Positions 35,966 through 44,945 of a stretch of DNA of 64,000 nt are shown here, piece by piece. Source of the stretch: Kribbella capetownensis (GTDB lineage: Bacteria > Actinomycetota > Actinomycetes > Propionibacteriales > Kribbellaceae); assembly GCF_004331485.1 (NCBI RefSeq), contig NZ_SJKD01000016.1, positions 1 through 64,000 on the forward strand, read 5' to 3'. Positions within the stretch are counted from its first letter, which is position 1. Each line of letters starts with the position of its first letter. A program made the translations under genes and the position numbers. The notes below the pieces were generated by a model that saw only the letters and a program-made list of their open reading frames with translations, was not told the origin of the DNA and did no database searches.

Positions 35966-36640
35966 TCAGTGGCCGAGTTCGCCGTGGTTCTTGAAGCGCT
36001 TCTTGTGGCGTTTGGCGGAGGACTGGCCGCCGACGCCGCCGAAGAGGGCCAGGCCCTTGACCACGACGACGGGCGCGTCGGGGTGCGGGTTGTCGCTCCC
36101 GCGGGCTCCGAAACCGCCGAAGACGCCGACGCCCTCGTTGCGGACGGAGACGCCCTCGGGGACGGTGATGTCGATCCCGCCGAACACGGCGAACGCCCAG
36201 ACCGTCACCTCGCGGCCCTCGAACACCGCGTCGGTCATATCCAGGTCGTGCCCGCCGAACACCGCGACCGCGTTGGTACGCCGCTTCACCCGCCAACGCC
36301 CCGTCCGCTCACCGCCGCCGAAGATCGCCAGCATGGTGTCGAAGCTGTCCTGCGGGTTCGCCGGCTCCTCGATCGGGACTGGACTGTTCGACGTCGCCGG
36401 CTGGGCCATCGGCGTCGGCAGCGGTGTCGTCCCGCCCGGGATGACCAGATCACTGGTGATCGGCTCCAGCTCGCCGAGGGTCTTGGCCTGCAGCGTCTGC
36501 TCCAGCCGCTCGGCATGCTCGTCCTGAGACAACCGCCCCGACATGAGGGCGTCCCGCAGTACGTCGACGACCTGGTCGCGATCGGTGTCGGACGCACGCA
36601 GGCGCGCATGCGGGTTCTGGCGGTCGGGCAGGTTCTCCAT
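35966..36640 (-). CDS. DUF1707 and LiaF-like C-terminal domain protein
   Basis: The product has 224 residues. The N-terminal DUF1707 (LRASDTDRDQVVDVLRDALM, then GRLSQDEHAERLEQTLQAKT, about 13-60) is followed by a Pro/Thr-rich linker. The second half is a glycine-rich beta-helix-like domain (VFGGHDLDMTDAVFEG, VFGGIDITVPEGV) like the cell-wall-active antibiotics response (LiaF) domain. There are no membrane segments. Its role is unclear, possibly envelope stress. ATG 36640; CGATATATCG lies just upstream. Confidence 0.85.
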   Translation of the reverse strand: MENLPDRQNPHARLRASDTDRDQVVDVLRDALMSGRLSQDEHAERLEQTLQAKTLGELEPITSDLVIPGGTTPLPTPMAQPATSNSPVPIEEPANPQDSFDTMLAIFGGGERTGRWRVKRRTNAVAVFGGHDLDMTDAVFEGREVTVWAFAVFGGIDITVPEGVSVRNEGVGVFGGFGARGSDNPHPDAPVVVVKGLALFGGVGGQSSAKRHKKRFKNHGELGH

Positions 36641-36720
36641 AAGACCGAACGATATATCGAGACAGGACCGAAACGGAGCCTGAATTGTCCGGATCGGCTC
36701 CCTGACCGCCGGGGGTCAGG

Positions 36721-37956
36721 TCAGGTCGGTGTACGGCGTACTCGGACGGCGAACAGGATCGCGATGAGCGTGATCGCGGAGAACGCCACTGCTGTGCCCG
36801 GGTAGCCGCCGAGGCCAAGGCCGAGACCGCCGATGGCCGCACCGAGGAACGTGCCAAGGCTCATCCCCGCGGCGTTGACACTGAGGGCCGAGCCGCGGAG
36901 GTCGCCACTGCGACGGACCAAAAGAGTCGTGATGCAGGCGGCGACGGTCGCGTGGCTGGCGCCGAGAAGTGCGGTCAGGAGAAGAGTCAGCGGAAGGGTC
37001 GGGGAGAAGTAGAAGAGAGCGACGCTGGTTAGCGCGACAGTGAGGCCGATGAGCAGCATCTTCTCCGGGCCGATCCACGGACGTTCGAGCGCGATGTAGC
37101 GGCCGGCCAGGAAGTTGCCGAGGAAGAACGACGCGCCGCTCAGCGACCAGACGAGTGCGAACCAGCCTGGTGCGAGGTCGAACTTCTCGTCGTAGAACGC
37201 GGCGAGGTACGCCAGGTATCCCATGAAGGCAGCCGTCCGCAGCATCGCGACGACGAGCAGCGGGAGCGCGCCGGGGATCCGGGCCAACTCGCGGTACGTC
37301 GTGAGGTAGCTCATCCGCTGGCTGTCGCCCACCCGCAGCGGTGCCTTCCGGCCACGACCACGCAAGAAGAACGCGGCCGACAACGCGAGCGAGACGATCG
37401 AAGCGGCGAGCAGGTTTCCCCGCCAGCCCCACAGCAGCCCTGGTACGGCGAGAACCGGCGCAGCCAGCATCGCCATCATCGAGGTGGTCGCGGACACGAG
37501 CGTCGCGGCCCGCCCTGCCGCCGCTGGAGAGGTGAACCGGTCGGCCGCCGCCGCACCGATCGACGGCGCCAGGATCGAGGTGGATGCCCCGATCAACAAG
37601 CAGAACGCCGCCAGCGCAAACACGTTGCCCACAGCACCAAGCGCCGCCGAGACCCCCAGCAGCGCCAACCCGCCCGCAGCCACCAACTCCCGCGCCAACC
37701 GGTCGATCAGCGGCGCCACCAAGAACCCGACCACCAACGCGGCCAATCCACCCAGGCCGCGCAACCCTCCAACCTCGGCCACATCGCCACCAGCCGCGGC
37801 CGCGATCGGCACCAGGTACATCCCGAACACCGTGAACGGAATCAAGCTCACCGCCGAAGCCACCAGGAACGGCCACAACCGCCGTACCATCCACAAATCC
37901 CCAGGCACTTCCGTCGGCCGCCCGCCGACGACTCGGTTCTGACTGGTGCTGCTCAT
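36721..37956 (-). CDS. MFS transporter, last gene of the metallophore-like operon
   Basis: The product has 411 residues with 12 predicted membrane helices in two halves. The MFS loop 2-3 motif is recognisable (FLVAPLIDRLARELV), and a helix-5-like segment contains APSIGAAAADRF. Its ATG overlaps the DUF364 gene stop by 4 nt (ATGA), so it is translationally coupled to the biosynthetic genes. In staphylopine-type loci an MFS protein (CntE) exports the finished metallophore while an Opp-type ABC system imports the complex. The same role is inferred here. A longer upstream frame is rejected on context. Confidence 0.8.
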   Translation of the reverse strand: MSSTSQNRVVGGRPTEVPGDLWMVRRLWPFLVASAVSLIPFTVFGMYLVPIAAAAGGDVAEVGGLRGLGGLAALVVGFLVAPLIDRLARELVAAGGLALLGVSAALGAVGNVFALAAFCLLIGASTSILAPSIGAAAADRFTSPAAAGRAATLVSATTSMMAMLAAPVLAVPGLLWGWRGNLLAASIVSLALSAAFFLRGRGRKAPLRVGDSQRMSYLTTYRELARIPGALPLLVVAMLRTAAFMGYLAYLAAFYDEKFDLAPGWFALVWSLSGASFFLGNFLAGRYIALERPWIGPEKMLLIGLTVALTSVALFYFSPTLPLTLLLTALLGASHATVAACITTLLVRRSGDLRGSALSVNAAGMSLGTFLGAAIGGLGLGLGGYPGTAVAFSAITLIAILFAVRVRRTPT

Positions 37957-38765
37957 GTGTCCGTCCTGGAGGGGTAGCGATAGAGGGTGGTGGGGCGGGA
38001 ACTGAACTGGGAGAAGGGAAAGGGCTCGGCCGAGAGGGCGGCGACTCCGAAGCCGAGAAAGGCGCGGACAACGGCGCTGCCGGTCTGCGCATAGATCGCC
38101 AACGGCTTCGATTGCTGGCGGCAACGATCCAGGAGGACGTCGAAACTCCCGTTGGACAAGGTCATTCCGGTTGCCACGACCGCGTCGGCGGCGTCGATGA
38201 CCTCGGTCATGTCGCGAGAGACCGGCAGCCCGGACGCCGTCTCGCGCAGGTTGAAGTCGCAGGGCAGGCAGATCCCACCTCGCGCGGTGATCGCGTCGAC
38301 GAGCGGATTCACCACTCCGATCAGCGCGACCTTCCAGCCCGGTCGAACGTCGAGCAGCCCGGCAACAGCCGCATCCCGAGCCCGTGCGCGGACGTCCGGC
38401 GTACCGGCGGGGAGCACGATCTCCTCGGCTCCGGCTGCCGAATGATGCGGGTCCACCGAGGCGAGATAGGCGTCCAGCGCTGCGATCCGCACCGGCAACG
38501 GACCATCGGCGATCAACTCGTCCAGCGAAACCCCAGACGCATCCGCGCAGTACGACGGATCGAGTTCGCCCGCCTCGAAGGAGCAGGCGCCGAACACCTC
38601 ACCCACGCGGAGCAGGACGTAGTAGTTCCGGTACGTCACCTCAGCGCCCGGCAGCCGAGTCGTGTGGTGCAACCAGAACGCGCTCGTCACGGACAGCGTG
38701 GATGGAGCCGGACCGAGCGAACCGGCGAGGACGGAGGAGGTGAGCGCAGCCACGGAAGCGGTCAT
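37953..38765 (-). CDS. DUF4213/DUF364 protein (putative heavy-metal-chelation Rossmann-like domain)
   Basis: The product has 270 residues. The N-terminal DUF4213-like part (LHHTTRLPGAEVTYRNYYVL) is followed by the DUF364 Rossmann-like domain: WKVALIGVVNPLVDAI, ADAVVATGMTLSNGSFDVLL, and a C-terminal QTGSAVVRAFLGFGVAALSA. The family is annotated as possibly chelating heavy metals, but biochemical roles are scarcely known. It sits 34 nt after the PLP enzyme and overlaps the MFS gene by 4 nt. It is either a second biosynthetic enzyme or a metal/metallophore-handling protein. Confidence 0.8.
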   Translation of the reverse strand: MTASVAALTSSVLAGSLGPAPSTLSVTSAFWLHHTTRLPGAEVTYRNYYVLLRVGEVFGACSFEAGELDPSYCADASGVSLDELIADGPLPVRIAALDAYLASVDPHHSAAGAEEIVLPAGTPDVRARARDAAVAGLLDVRPGWKVALIGVVNPLVDAITARGGICLPCDFNLRETASGLPVSRDMTEVIDAADAVVATGMTLSNGSFDVLLDRCRQQSKPLAIYAQTGSAVVRAFLGFGVAALSAEPFPFSQFSSRPTTLYRYPSRTDT

Positions 38766-38799
38766 CGGCCAGCCTTTCGGTCGTCGGTCAGACCAGAGA

Positions 38800-39846
38800 T
38801 TAATGCGACGGAGTCGCAGATGGAAACTCCTCGCGCCGTGTCCAGGCGGATTCCCGGCGGTCCCACGACATCGCCGACCACGGCACCGCGAGCTGGTCCA
38901 GCGAGTCGATCTCGCGCGGCCGCATCGACTCCATCGGCCGGGCGTCGGCATGACGGGCGAACGCGGACTCGACGTACCGCGTCCCGGTGTCGGCGGCCAG
39001 GAACACATGCTTGCGGCTGCTGTCGCAGTTGTGTTCCCACAGCGCCGAGAGGTACGCCGCGCCCGCGGACAGGCCGGCGAACACTCCGGACGTCCGCAGC
39101 AGGTCCACCGCGGCCGACATCGCGTAGTCGAACGACACCCAGTGCAGCCGGTCGTACAGCTCGTGCCGGACGTTGCGGAACTCGATCGAGCTGCCGATCC
39201 CCGCGATGATCATCTCCGGATCCTGGGTGTGCCCGGCGCCGAAGGTGATGCTGCCGAACGGCTGCACGCCGACCAGGTTCACGTCCCGGCCGCGATCGCG
39301 CAGGTACTCCGCGATCGCGCCGGTCGACGCGCCGGTCCCGACCCCTCCGACGAGACACAGCGCCCCGGCCGGCACCAGTTCGGCCACGAGATCCGCCACC
39401 GCGCCGTACCCGAGGTAGTGGATGTCGTCGTGGTACTGCTGCATCCAGTGGTACGACGGGTTGTCGCGCAGGATCTCGCCGATCCGGCGGACCCGGAGGT
39501 TCTGGTCGAGCTGCAGGTTGTTCGACGACGGCACCTGCTCGACCGTCGCACCGAGGATCTCCAACTGGATCTTCAGCGTCCGGTCAACGGTGGTCGAGCC
39601 AACGATGTGGCACTTCATCCCGTACCGGTGACAGGCCAGCGCCAGCGCGTGCGCGTAGATCCCGCTCGAGCTGTCGATCAGCGTGTCGCCGGGCCGGACC
39701 GCGCCGGTCTCCAGCAGGTGCCGTACGGCGCCGAGCGCGGAGTACACCTTCATCGTCTCGAACCGCAGGCAGATCAGATGATCGCCGACGCGGATCGGAT
39801 CCGGGTCCTTGATCGCCTCCGCCAGGTGGTCGTGCAGTCGCGTCAT
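38800..39846 (-). CDS. Cysteine-synthase-like PLP-dependent enzyme (SbnA-like)
   Basis: The product has 348 residues with fold type II PLP architecture. The presumed Schiff-base lysine is in FETMKVYSALG. The substrate-binding SSSGIYAHALALAC replaces the usual TSGNTG loop. The phosphate-binding glycine loop is GGVGTGASTGA, and AGLSAGAAYLS comes near the end. The divergence from CysK/CysM loops suggests a different reaction, for example beta-replacement with an amine nucleophile as in SbnA. Start overlaps the ATPase stop by 4 nt. Placement inside a Zur-boxed importer operon argues for metallophore biosynthesis. Product unknown. Confidence 0.8.
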   Translation of the reverse strand: MTRLHDHLAEAIKDPDPIRVGDHLICLRFETMKVYSALGAVRHLLETGAVRPGDTLIDSSSGIYAHALALACHRYGMKCHIVGSTTVDRTLKIQLEILGATVEQVPSSNNLQLDQNLRVRRIGEILRDNPSYHWMQQYHDDIHYLGYGAVADLVAELVPAGALCLVGGVGTGASTGAIAEYLRDRGRDVNLVGVQPFGSITFGAGHTQDPEMIIAGIGSSIEFRNVRHELYDRLHWVSFDYAMSAAVDLLRTSGVFAGLSAGAAYLSALWEHNCDSSRKHVFLAADTGTRYVESAFARHADARPMESMRPREIDSLDQLAVPWSAMSWDRRESAWTRREEFPSATPSH

Positions 39847-41648
39847 CGGCGCGGTTCGCTCCTCGTGTCGAGTGTCAGCACGGGCGGAGATTGTGGGTGA
39901 CCGATCGAGGCGGCCCTCACCAGCCGCCGGGTCAGTTCGTGGTGTGGTTCGGTCATCACGGTCGCGGGTGGTCCTTGCTCGACGATGCGGCCTGCGTCGA
40001 TCACCAGGACATGGTCGGAGACCGCCGCGACCAGGCCGAGGTCGTGACCGATCCAGATCAGCGCGGTGCCGCGGTCCTTCAGCTCGGTCAGCAGTTCGAC
40101 GACGAGCGCCGTACCGTGATCGTCGAGCGCCGTGGTGACCTCGTCGCAGATCAGTACGTCGGGATGCGCGAGGACAGCCCGGGCGAGTGCGGCTCGCTGC
40201 AGCTCACCACCGGACAGGCGGCTCGGCGTACGGGCCGCGGTCATCGCGGAGACGCCGAGGCGAGCCAGGGTGGCGACGGCTTCCGCATGGGCTGGCTCGG
40301 GGTCGAGGCCACGGAGTCGTTGAGCTGTCCGGGCGACTTGCTGGTCTACCGGGCGACGTTCGTCGAACGAGCCGCGGACCTCCTGCCAGACGTACTGGAC
40401 CCGGCGGTTCTGGGTGCGTGATCGCTTGCGCAGGATGGGCAGAGGTTCATCGTCGAGGAAGAGCCGGCCGGTGTAGCGCTCGTGCAGGCCGGCCAGGCAG
40501 CGGGCCAGCGTGGTCTTGCCACTGCCGGAACGGCCGACGACGCCCACGCACGCGCCCGGGCCGACGGCGAGGTCGATCTCGTGCAGGATGGGGTCGCGGC
40601 CGCGGGGACGCTGCGACGCGGACAGCTTCATTGCCTGGAGCAACGGATGCCGGGTGGCAGTGGTTCCCGATCGCTCGAGGTCTGGTGCTTCTGGGAGTAC
40701 GTCGGGACCGCCGGAGTCGATGACTCGGCCGGCCGACAGCACCACGACGCGGGTGGCAAGTGCTCGAACCAGGTCGAGATCGTGACTCAGCAACAAGATC
40801 CCGAGTCCGTCGGCGGTCAGTTCTCTCAGCTCGTGGACCAACTGCAGGCGGGTGATCGAGTCGAGGCCGGTGCTCGGCTCGTCCAGCACCAGCACCTTCG
40901 GTCTGCAGGTCAACGCCTGTGCGAGTGCGATCCGCTGCCGCTGCCCACCCGAGAACTGATGCGGAAATCGCCGCAACGTCTCCCGATCGCCCGGCAGCTG
41001 TGCCGCCCTGAGTGCTCCCGGGACCACCGATTCCCCACGATGATGCAGCCCCTCGAGCTCCCGCAACGTCGTACCGATCCGCCGCGCCGGATTGAGCGCA
41101 CTCCCCGGATGCTGAGGCATGTACGCCACCACCCGCCCTCGAACCCGCGCCGCCGCCCCCGTCACTCCGTTGCCATCAACAACAACCTCTCCCCCGACCT
41201 CCACCCTGCCCTCCAGCCGGACCCCCTCCCCGACCTCCCCCAGCAACGCCAGCGCCGACGTAGTCTTCCCCGACCCCGAAGCCCCCACCAACGCCGTAAC
41301 CTCCCCCACCACCACCTCAAACGAAACCCCATCCACCAGAACGGCGTCCCCAGCAAACGCCCCAAGCCCGCTAACCCGCACCACCACCTCCACCCCGGCC
41401 CCATCCGGCTCCTGCGGCGTCTGCTGGGTTGACCCAGCAGATGGTGGGTTAGCGAGCCGGATTCCCGGGGGCAAACCCACCGGCGGGTGGGTCAGCCCAG
41501 CTCCCTGCCGCATCTCATGGGTTGACCCATCAGACGGCGGGTTGGCCAACCGGAGTTCGGGGGGCAAACCCACCGACGGGTGGGTCAGCCCATCAGATGT
41601 CGGATCGGCAGGCCGGTTGGTGGGCGTATCGGCGGGTGGAGTGGTCAT
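39843..41648 (-). CDS. Fused double ABC ATPase of an Opp/Nik-type importer
   Basis: The product has 601 residues. After a ~95-residue repeat-bearing N-terminal extension come two complete ABC modules. Walker A motifs are GASGSGKTT and GRSGSGKTT. Signatures are FSGGQRQRIALAQAL and LSGGELQRAALARAV. Walker B motifs are VLVLDEPSTGLD and VLICDEVTTALD. This corresponds to OppD and OppF (CntD and CntF) fused in one chain. ATG 41648 overlaps the second permease stop by 4 nt. The nearly duplicated N-terminal segment is a recent 93-bp tandem duplication. It energises uptake of peptides, nickel/cobalt or metallophore complexes. Confidence 0.9.
   Translation of the reverse strand: MTTPPADTPTNRPADPTSDGLTHPSVGLPPELRLANPPSDGSTHEMRQGAGLTHPPVGLPPGIRLANPPSAGSTQQTPQEPDGAGVEVVVRVSGLGAFAGDAVLVDGVSFEVVVGEVTALVGASGSGKTTSALALLGEVGEGVRLEGRVEVGGEVVVDGNGVTGAAARVRGRVVAYMPQHPGSALNPARRIGTTLRELEGLHHRGESVVPGALRAAQLPGDRETLRRFPHQFSGGQRQRIALAQALTCRPKVLVLDEPSTGLDSITRLQLVHELRELTADGLGILLLSHDLDLVRALATRVVVLSAGRVIDSGGPDVLPEAPDLERSGTTATRHPLLQAMKLSASQRPRGRDPILHEIDLAVGPGACVGVVGRSGSGKTTLARCLAGLHERYTGRLFLDDEPLPILRKRSRTQNRRVQYVWQEVRGSFDERRPVDQQVARTAQRLRGLDPEPAHAEAVATLARLGVSAMTAARTPSRLSGGELQRAALARAVLAHPDVLICDEVTTALDDHGTALVVELLTELKDRGTALIWIGHDLGLVAAVSDHVLVIDAGRIVEQGPPATVMTEPHHELTRRLVRAASIGHPQSPPVLTLDTRSEPRR
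41425..41610 (-). repeat. Two tandem 93-bp repeats encoding a 31-residue unit
   Basis: Copies begin at 41425 and 41518 with TGGGTTGACCCA and both contain the palindrome-rich AACCCACCG-CGGGTGGGTCAGCCCA segment. In the ATPase they encode GLTHPSVGLPPELRLANPPS and GLTHPPVGLPPGIRLANPPS. The 93-bp period keeps frame. The copies differ at about a tenth of positions or slightly more. Part of a third unit (GGGTGGGTCAGCCCATCAGATG) may continue to the right. Confidence 0.85.
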
Positions 41649-42457
41649 CGGGTTGCCTCGACTGGCCGGCGGCGGGTGTGGTGGAGGAGTCGGTCGGCTA
41701 GGAGGTTGAAACCTAGGGTGAACGAGACGAGGAGGAGGGCGGGGGCCAGGACGGACCACGGTTGCAGGAGAAGGCCTTCGCGGTTGCGGGAGATGCTGAC
41801 GGCCCAGTCGGGGGCGGTGGGGCTCAGGCCGAGGCCCAGGAAGTTGACCGAGGCAACCAGGAACACGGCGAGCGTGATGCGGGTGCCGAGGTCGGCGGCG
41901 ACCGGGCCGAGGACGGAGCGGCCGACGTACCCGAGGTGGATGTTGATCCAAGACGCGCGCTGCATACGAAGGGCTTCGACGACCGGACTGCTCGCGGCAT
42001 CCAGCGCCGCGGCGCGCACCAGCCGAGTGACCGTCGGGACGTTGACCAGAGCAACCGCCAGCGTGATCGCGAGCGCCGACGCCCGCCAACCGACCGCGAC
42101 CACGCTGATCACGAGCAGCGAAGGCAACGGCAGCAGTACGTCGAGCGGCCGGATCAGCCCTTCGTCCAACCACCGGTGCCGCGTCGACGCCGCCACCAAC
42201 CCGATCAACCCGCCGATCAGATACGCGATCACCACAGCCCCGATCGCCATCCCCAGCGCCGTTCTCCCACCAACCAGCAGCAGCTGAAGCACATCCCGCC
42301 CCAACCCATCCGTCCCCAAAACCCCAGCCGAGGCATACGGCAACCCCGCCTCCACCCGAACCGGCACCAGAGGCCCAAACACCGCCACCACCACAGGAAC
42401 CCCAACCAGCCCCACCCCAATCCCAACCGACAACCACCCACCAAGCCGCCGGTTCAT
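41645..42457 (-). CDS. ABC importer permease (DppC/NikC/CntC-like)
   Basis: The product has 270 residues. A first helix near the N-terminus is followed by the periplasmic HxLGTDxxGRD-type motif, here GVLGTDGLGRDVLQLLLVG. The EAA-like cytoplasmic loop is AALDAASSPVVEALRMQRAS, with LADRLL at the end. Six membrane helices. ATG 42457 overlaps the preceding permease stop (ATGA), and its own stop overlaps the ATPase start. It forms the membrane channel with the other permease. Confidence 0.88.
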   Translation of the reverse strand: MNRRLGGWLSVGIGVGLVGVPVVVAVFGPLVPVRVEAGLPYASAGVLGTDGLGRDVLQLLLVGGRTALGMAIGAVVIAYLIGGLIGLVAASTRHRWLDEGLIRPLDVLLPLPSLLVISVVAVGWRASALAITLAVALVNVPTVTRLVRAAALDAASSPVVEALRMQRASWINIHLGYVGRSVLGPVAADLGTRITLAVFLVASVNFLGLGLSPTAPDWAVSISRNREGLLLQPWSVLAPALLLVSFTLGFNLLADRLLHHTRRRPVEATR

Positions 42458-43392
42458 CGGAGGAGTTCCGTTCGGGGGACAAGGCGGTTGCAGAGGAGGT
42501 CGGCCGCCAGGTTGAGGAGGAGGGCCGCTACTGCTAGGACGAGGGTCAGGCCCTGGACTACCGGGACGTCGCGGGTTTCGACGCCGTCCACCAGGGCGGT
42601 GGCGAAGCCGGGGATTGCGAAGATCGCCTCCACCACCAGGACTCCACCCAGCAACGTGTCGCCGGTCCGCGCCAGCTCCTGTACCCCGGGGACCGCGGCG
42701 TTCGGCAGCACGTGCCGCAGCAGCAACCGCCGCCGCGGGACCCCGAGTCGCCGTGCCTGTACGACGTACTCCGCGTGCAGTGCCGTGATCGTCCCCGCAC
42801 GCACCTGGCGTGACAACAAGCAGACCGTACGCCCGAGAAGCACAGCAACCGGCAGCACGAGCAACACCGGGGAAGCGAGCAGAGACCCGCCGATCCAGGT
42901 CGCCGGCAACCACCCGAGCTTGAGCGAGAACACCGCCACCAGCAGCACCGCGATCACGAAGTCCGGAATCGCACTCAACGCCAGCGTCACCGAGGTGATC
43001 GCCCGATCGAGCCGCCCGTTCTCCCGCGTCCCCATCACGATGCCGAGGGCAACTGCCAGCGGTACGACGACCGCGAGCGTCGCCAGCGTGAGGACCAGCG
43101 TCGCCCCCACCGAGCTCTTCACGATGTCGACCACCGGCCCACCACTGATCAACGACGTACCCAGATCACCCCTCACGACGTCGCCGAACCAATCGACAAA
43201 CCGCGACACCAAGGGCTGATCGAGCCCCAGCTCAGCACGCAGTCGCGAGACCTGGTCCGGCGTCAGCGTCTCCGTGAACCGCATGTCCGCCGCATCCCCA
43301 GGCAGCAAAGCAGTCAACACGAACACCAGCACCGAGAGCACACCTAACTGAACGACGGCGAGCACCGCCCGCTGTCCGGCGTACGTCCGCAT
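42454..43392 (-). CDS. ABC importer permease (DppB/NikB/CntB-like)
   Basis: The product has 312 residues. It has N-terminal LPGDAADMRF, the ELGLDQPLVSRFVDW loop, GDLGTSLISGGPV, and an EAA loop (YVVQARRLGVPRRRLLLRHVLPNA), followed by EAIFAIPGFATALVDGV. This is the standard BPD_transp_1 arrangement with six membrane helices. The ATG 43392 directly abuts the stop of the binding-protein gene. It pairs with the next permease. Confidence 0.9.
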   Translation of the reverse strand: MRTYAGQRAVLAVVQLGVLSVLVFVLTALLPGDAADMRFTETLTPDQVSRLRAELGLDQPLVSRFVDWFGDVVRGDLGTSLISGGPVVDIVKSSVGATLVLTLATLAVVVPLAVALGIVMGTRENGRLDRAITSVTLALSAIPDFVIAVLLVAVFSLKLGWLPATWIGGSLLASPVLLVLPVAVLLGRTVCLLSRQVRAGTITALHAEYVVQARRLGVPRRRLLLRHVLPNAAVPGVQELARTGDTLLGGVLVVEAIFAIPGFATALVDGVETRDVPVVQGLTLVLAVAALLLNLAADLLCNRLVPRTELLR

Positions 43393-44925
43393 TCAGGCCA
43401 GCCACACCTTGTCGAACCGGCCGGAGTCCAGCGTGTTCGGCGGCACCGCCTGCACCCCCTGCACCGTGGCCGAGACCGCGACCAGATAGTCCGGCAGCCC
43501 CCACGCGAGAATGCCGCCCTCGTCTCGCAGCGTCCCCTGGAGTTCGCCGTACTTCGCCGACCGCGCACCCTCATCCGTCAGCCGCTGCGCAGCCGCAAAC
43601 CCTGCGTCGAAACCGGCCCGGCGCCAATGCGTCACATTGAACGGCGACTTGGTCAGCAGCCGATCCGTGACGTACTGCGGAATCGGCATCGCACCGGACC
43701 GATGGTTGCCGATGACACCGTTCGTGAGCAGGTCCTTCGCATACGTCTGCGCACTCCCCGGGACCACCTTGAGCTTCACGCCCGCCTCGGCGACCTGCTC
43801 CGCGAACAGCGTGGCCGACTCGACGAACCCAGCCGAGGCATCGGCGGTCAGGAACTCGATCTCCTTGTTCAGCAGCCCGGCCTTCCGCAGAAGGTCCTTG
43901 GCCTCCCCGACGTTCCGCTCCCGCTGCGCCAGGTCGGCCGGATAGTACTGATATCCCTTGCCGAACAGGTCGTTGCCGACCTCACCACGACCGGCGAGTA
44001 CCACGTCGACCAGCCGCTGCCGGTCGGTGAGCAGCTTGAACGCCATCCGCACGTCCGGATTGTCGAACGGCGGCCGATCCACCTTCATCACGAACGCCTG
44101 CATCGTGCTGGCCTTCGCGGCCACGATCCGCACAGTCCGACCGGCCGACGCGGTCCGCGCGAAGGTCGCGGTCATGTCGTTCGCGTACTCTGCCTGTCCG
44201 CCTTGTACGGCGTTCGCTCGAGCCTCGGAGTCGGCGGAGAGGATGTGCAGTTCCTCGATCCGGGCCGGCTCGTCCCAGTAGTCGTCGTACCGGTTGGCGA
44301 TCATCGACCGGCCGGCCTCGAACGAGACGAACCGGAACGGGCCCGTCCCCACCGGTTTCGTCGGATCCTTGAATCCGTCCCGCACGATCTGGGTCCCGAT
44401 TCCCGCCAGCAGGGCCGGGAATTCCGCGTTCGGCGCGGTCAGCACCAGCTCGACCGTGCGCGCATCGACGGTCCGGCTGCGCCGCAGGTCCAGGGTCGCG
44501 AGCGACGACTGGGCGACGCGCTCCGGCACGGCCGGGTCGGCGATCCGGGCGAGGCTGTAGAGCACGTCCTCGCTGGTCAGCTTCCCGCCGTCGTGAAAGG
44601 TCGCATCCCGCAGGCTGAACCGCCAGGTCGTGGCCTCTCCGTCGTGCTCCCACTTCTCGGCCAGCCGCCCCACCGGCTTCAGATCAGGCCCGAGCTCGAC
44701 CAGCTTCTCGTACGTCGCCTTGTGCCGCGCGATGTCCACGAACAGGCTCTGGACGTGCGGATCGAGGACCTCCTTGGCGCCGCCACCGGCGTACACGGCC
44801 CGCAGCCGGCCGCCGTTCTTCGGTTGGGCCGCGGCCTCGCCATCGGCGCCGCAACCGGTCAGTCCGGCCAATGCCGACGCACCGGCCAGCCCCAGGAACC
44901 CGCGTCTGTTCAGAGCATCGGACAC
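43393..44925 (-). CDS. Solute-binding lipoprotein (SBP_bac_5), first gene of a Zur-boxed operon
   Basis: The product has 510 residues. It begins with a combined Tat/lipoprotein signal: twin arginine in NRRGFLGLAG and lipobox LTGC with the lipid-anchored Cys about residue 25. The body is family 5 (Opp/Nik/CntA): KWEHDGEATTWRFSLRDATF, GTGPFRFVSFE, FDNPDVRMAF. The start GTG 44925 is preferred because GAGG lies 9 nt upstream; ATG 44934 is an alternative. A Zur-type box ends 20 nt upstream. It would capture the metal-metallophore complex, or a peptide, at the cell surface. Confidence 0.88.
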   Translation of the reverse strand: MSDALNRRGFLGLAGASALAGLTGCGADGEAAAQPKNGGRLRAVYAGGGAKEVLDPHVQSLFVDIARHKATYEKLVELGPDLKPVGRLAEKWEHDGEATTWRFSLRDATFHDGGKLTSEDVLYSLARIADPAVPERVAQSSLATLDLRRSRTVDARTVELVLTAPNAEFPALLAGIGTQIVRDGFKDPTKPVGTGPFRFVSFEAGRSMIANRYDDYWDEPARIEELHILSADSEARANAVQGGQAEYANDMTATFARTASAGRTVRIVAAKASTMQAFVMKVDRPPFDNPDVRMAFKLLTDRQRLVDVVLAGRGEVGNDLFGKGYQYYPADLAQRERNVGEAKDLLRKAGLLNKEIEFLTADASAGFVESATLFAEQVAEAGVKLKVVPGSAQTYAKDLLTNGVIGNHRSGAMPIPQYVTDRLLTKSPFNVTHWRRAGFDAGFAAAQRLTDEGARSAKYGELQGTLRDEGGILAWGLPDYLVAVSATVQGVQAVPPNTLDSGRFDKVWLA

Positions 44926-44945
44926 ACGCCACATCCTCACGTTAG

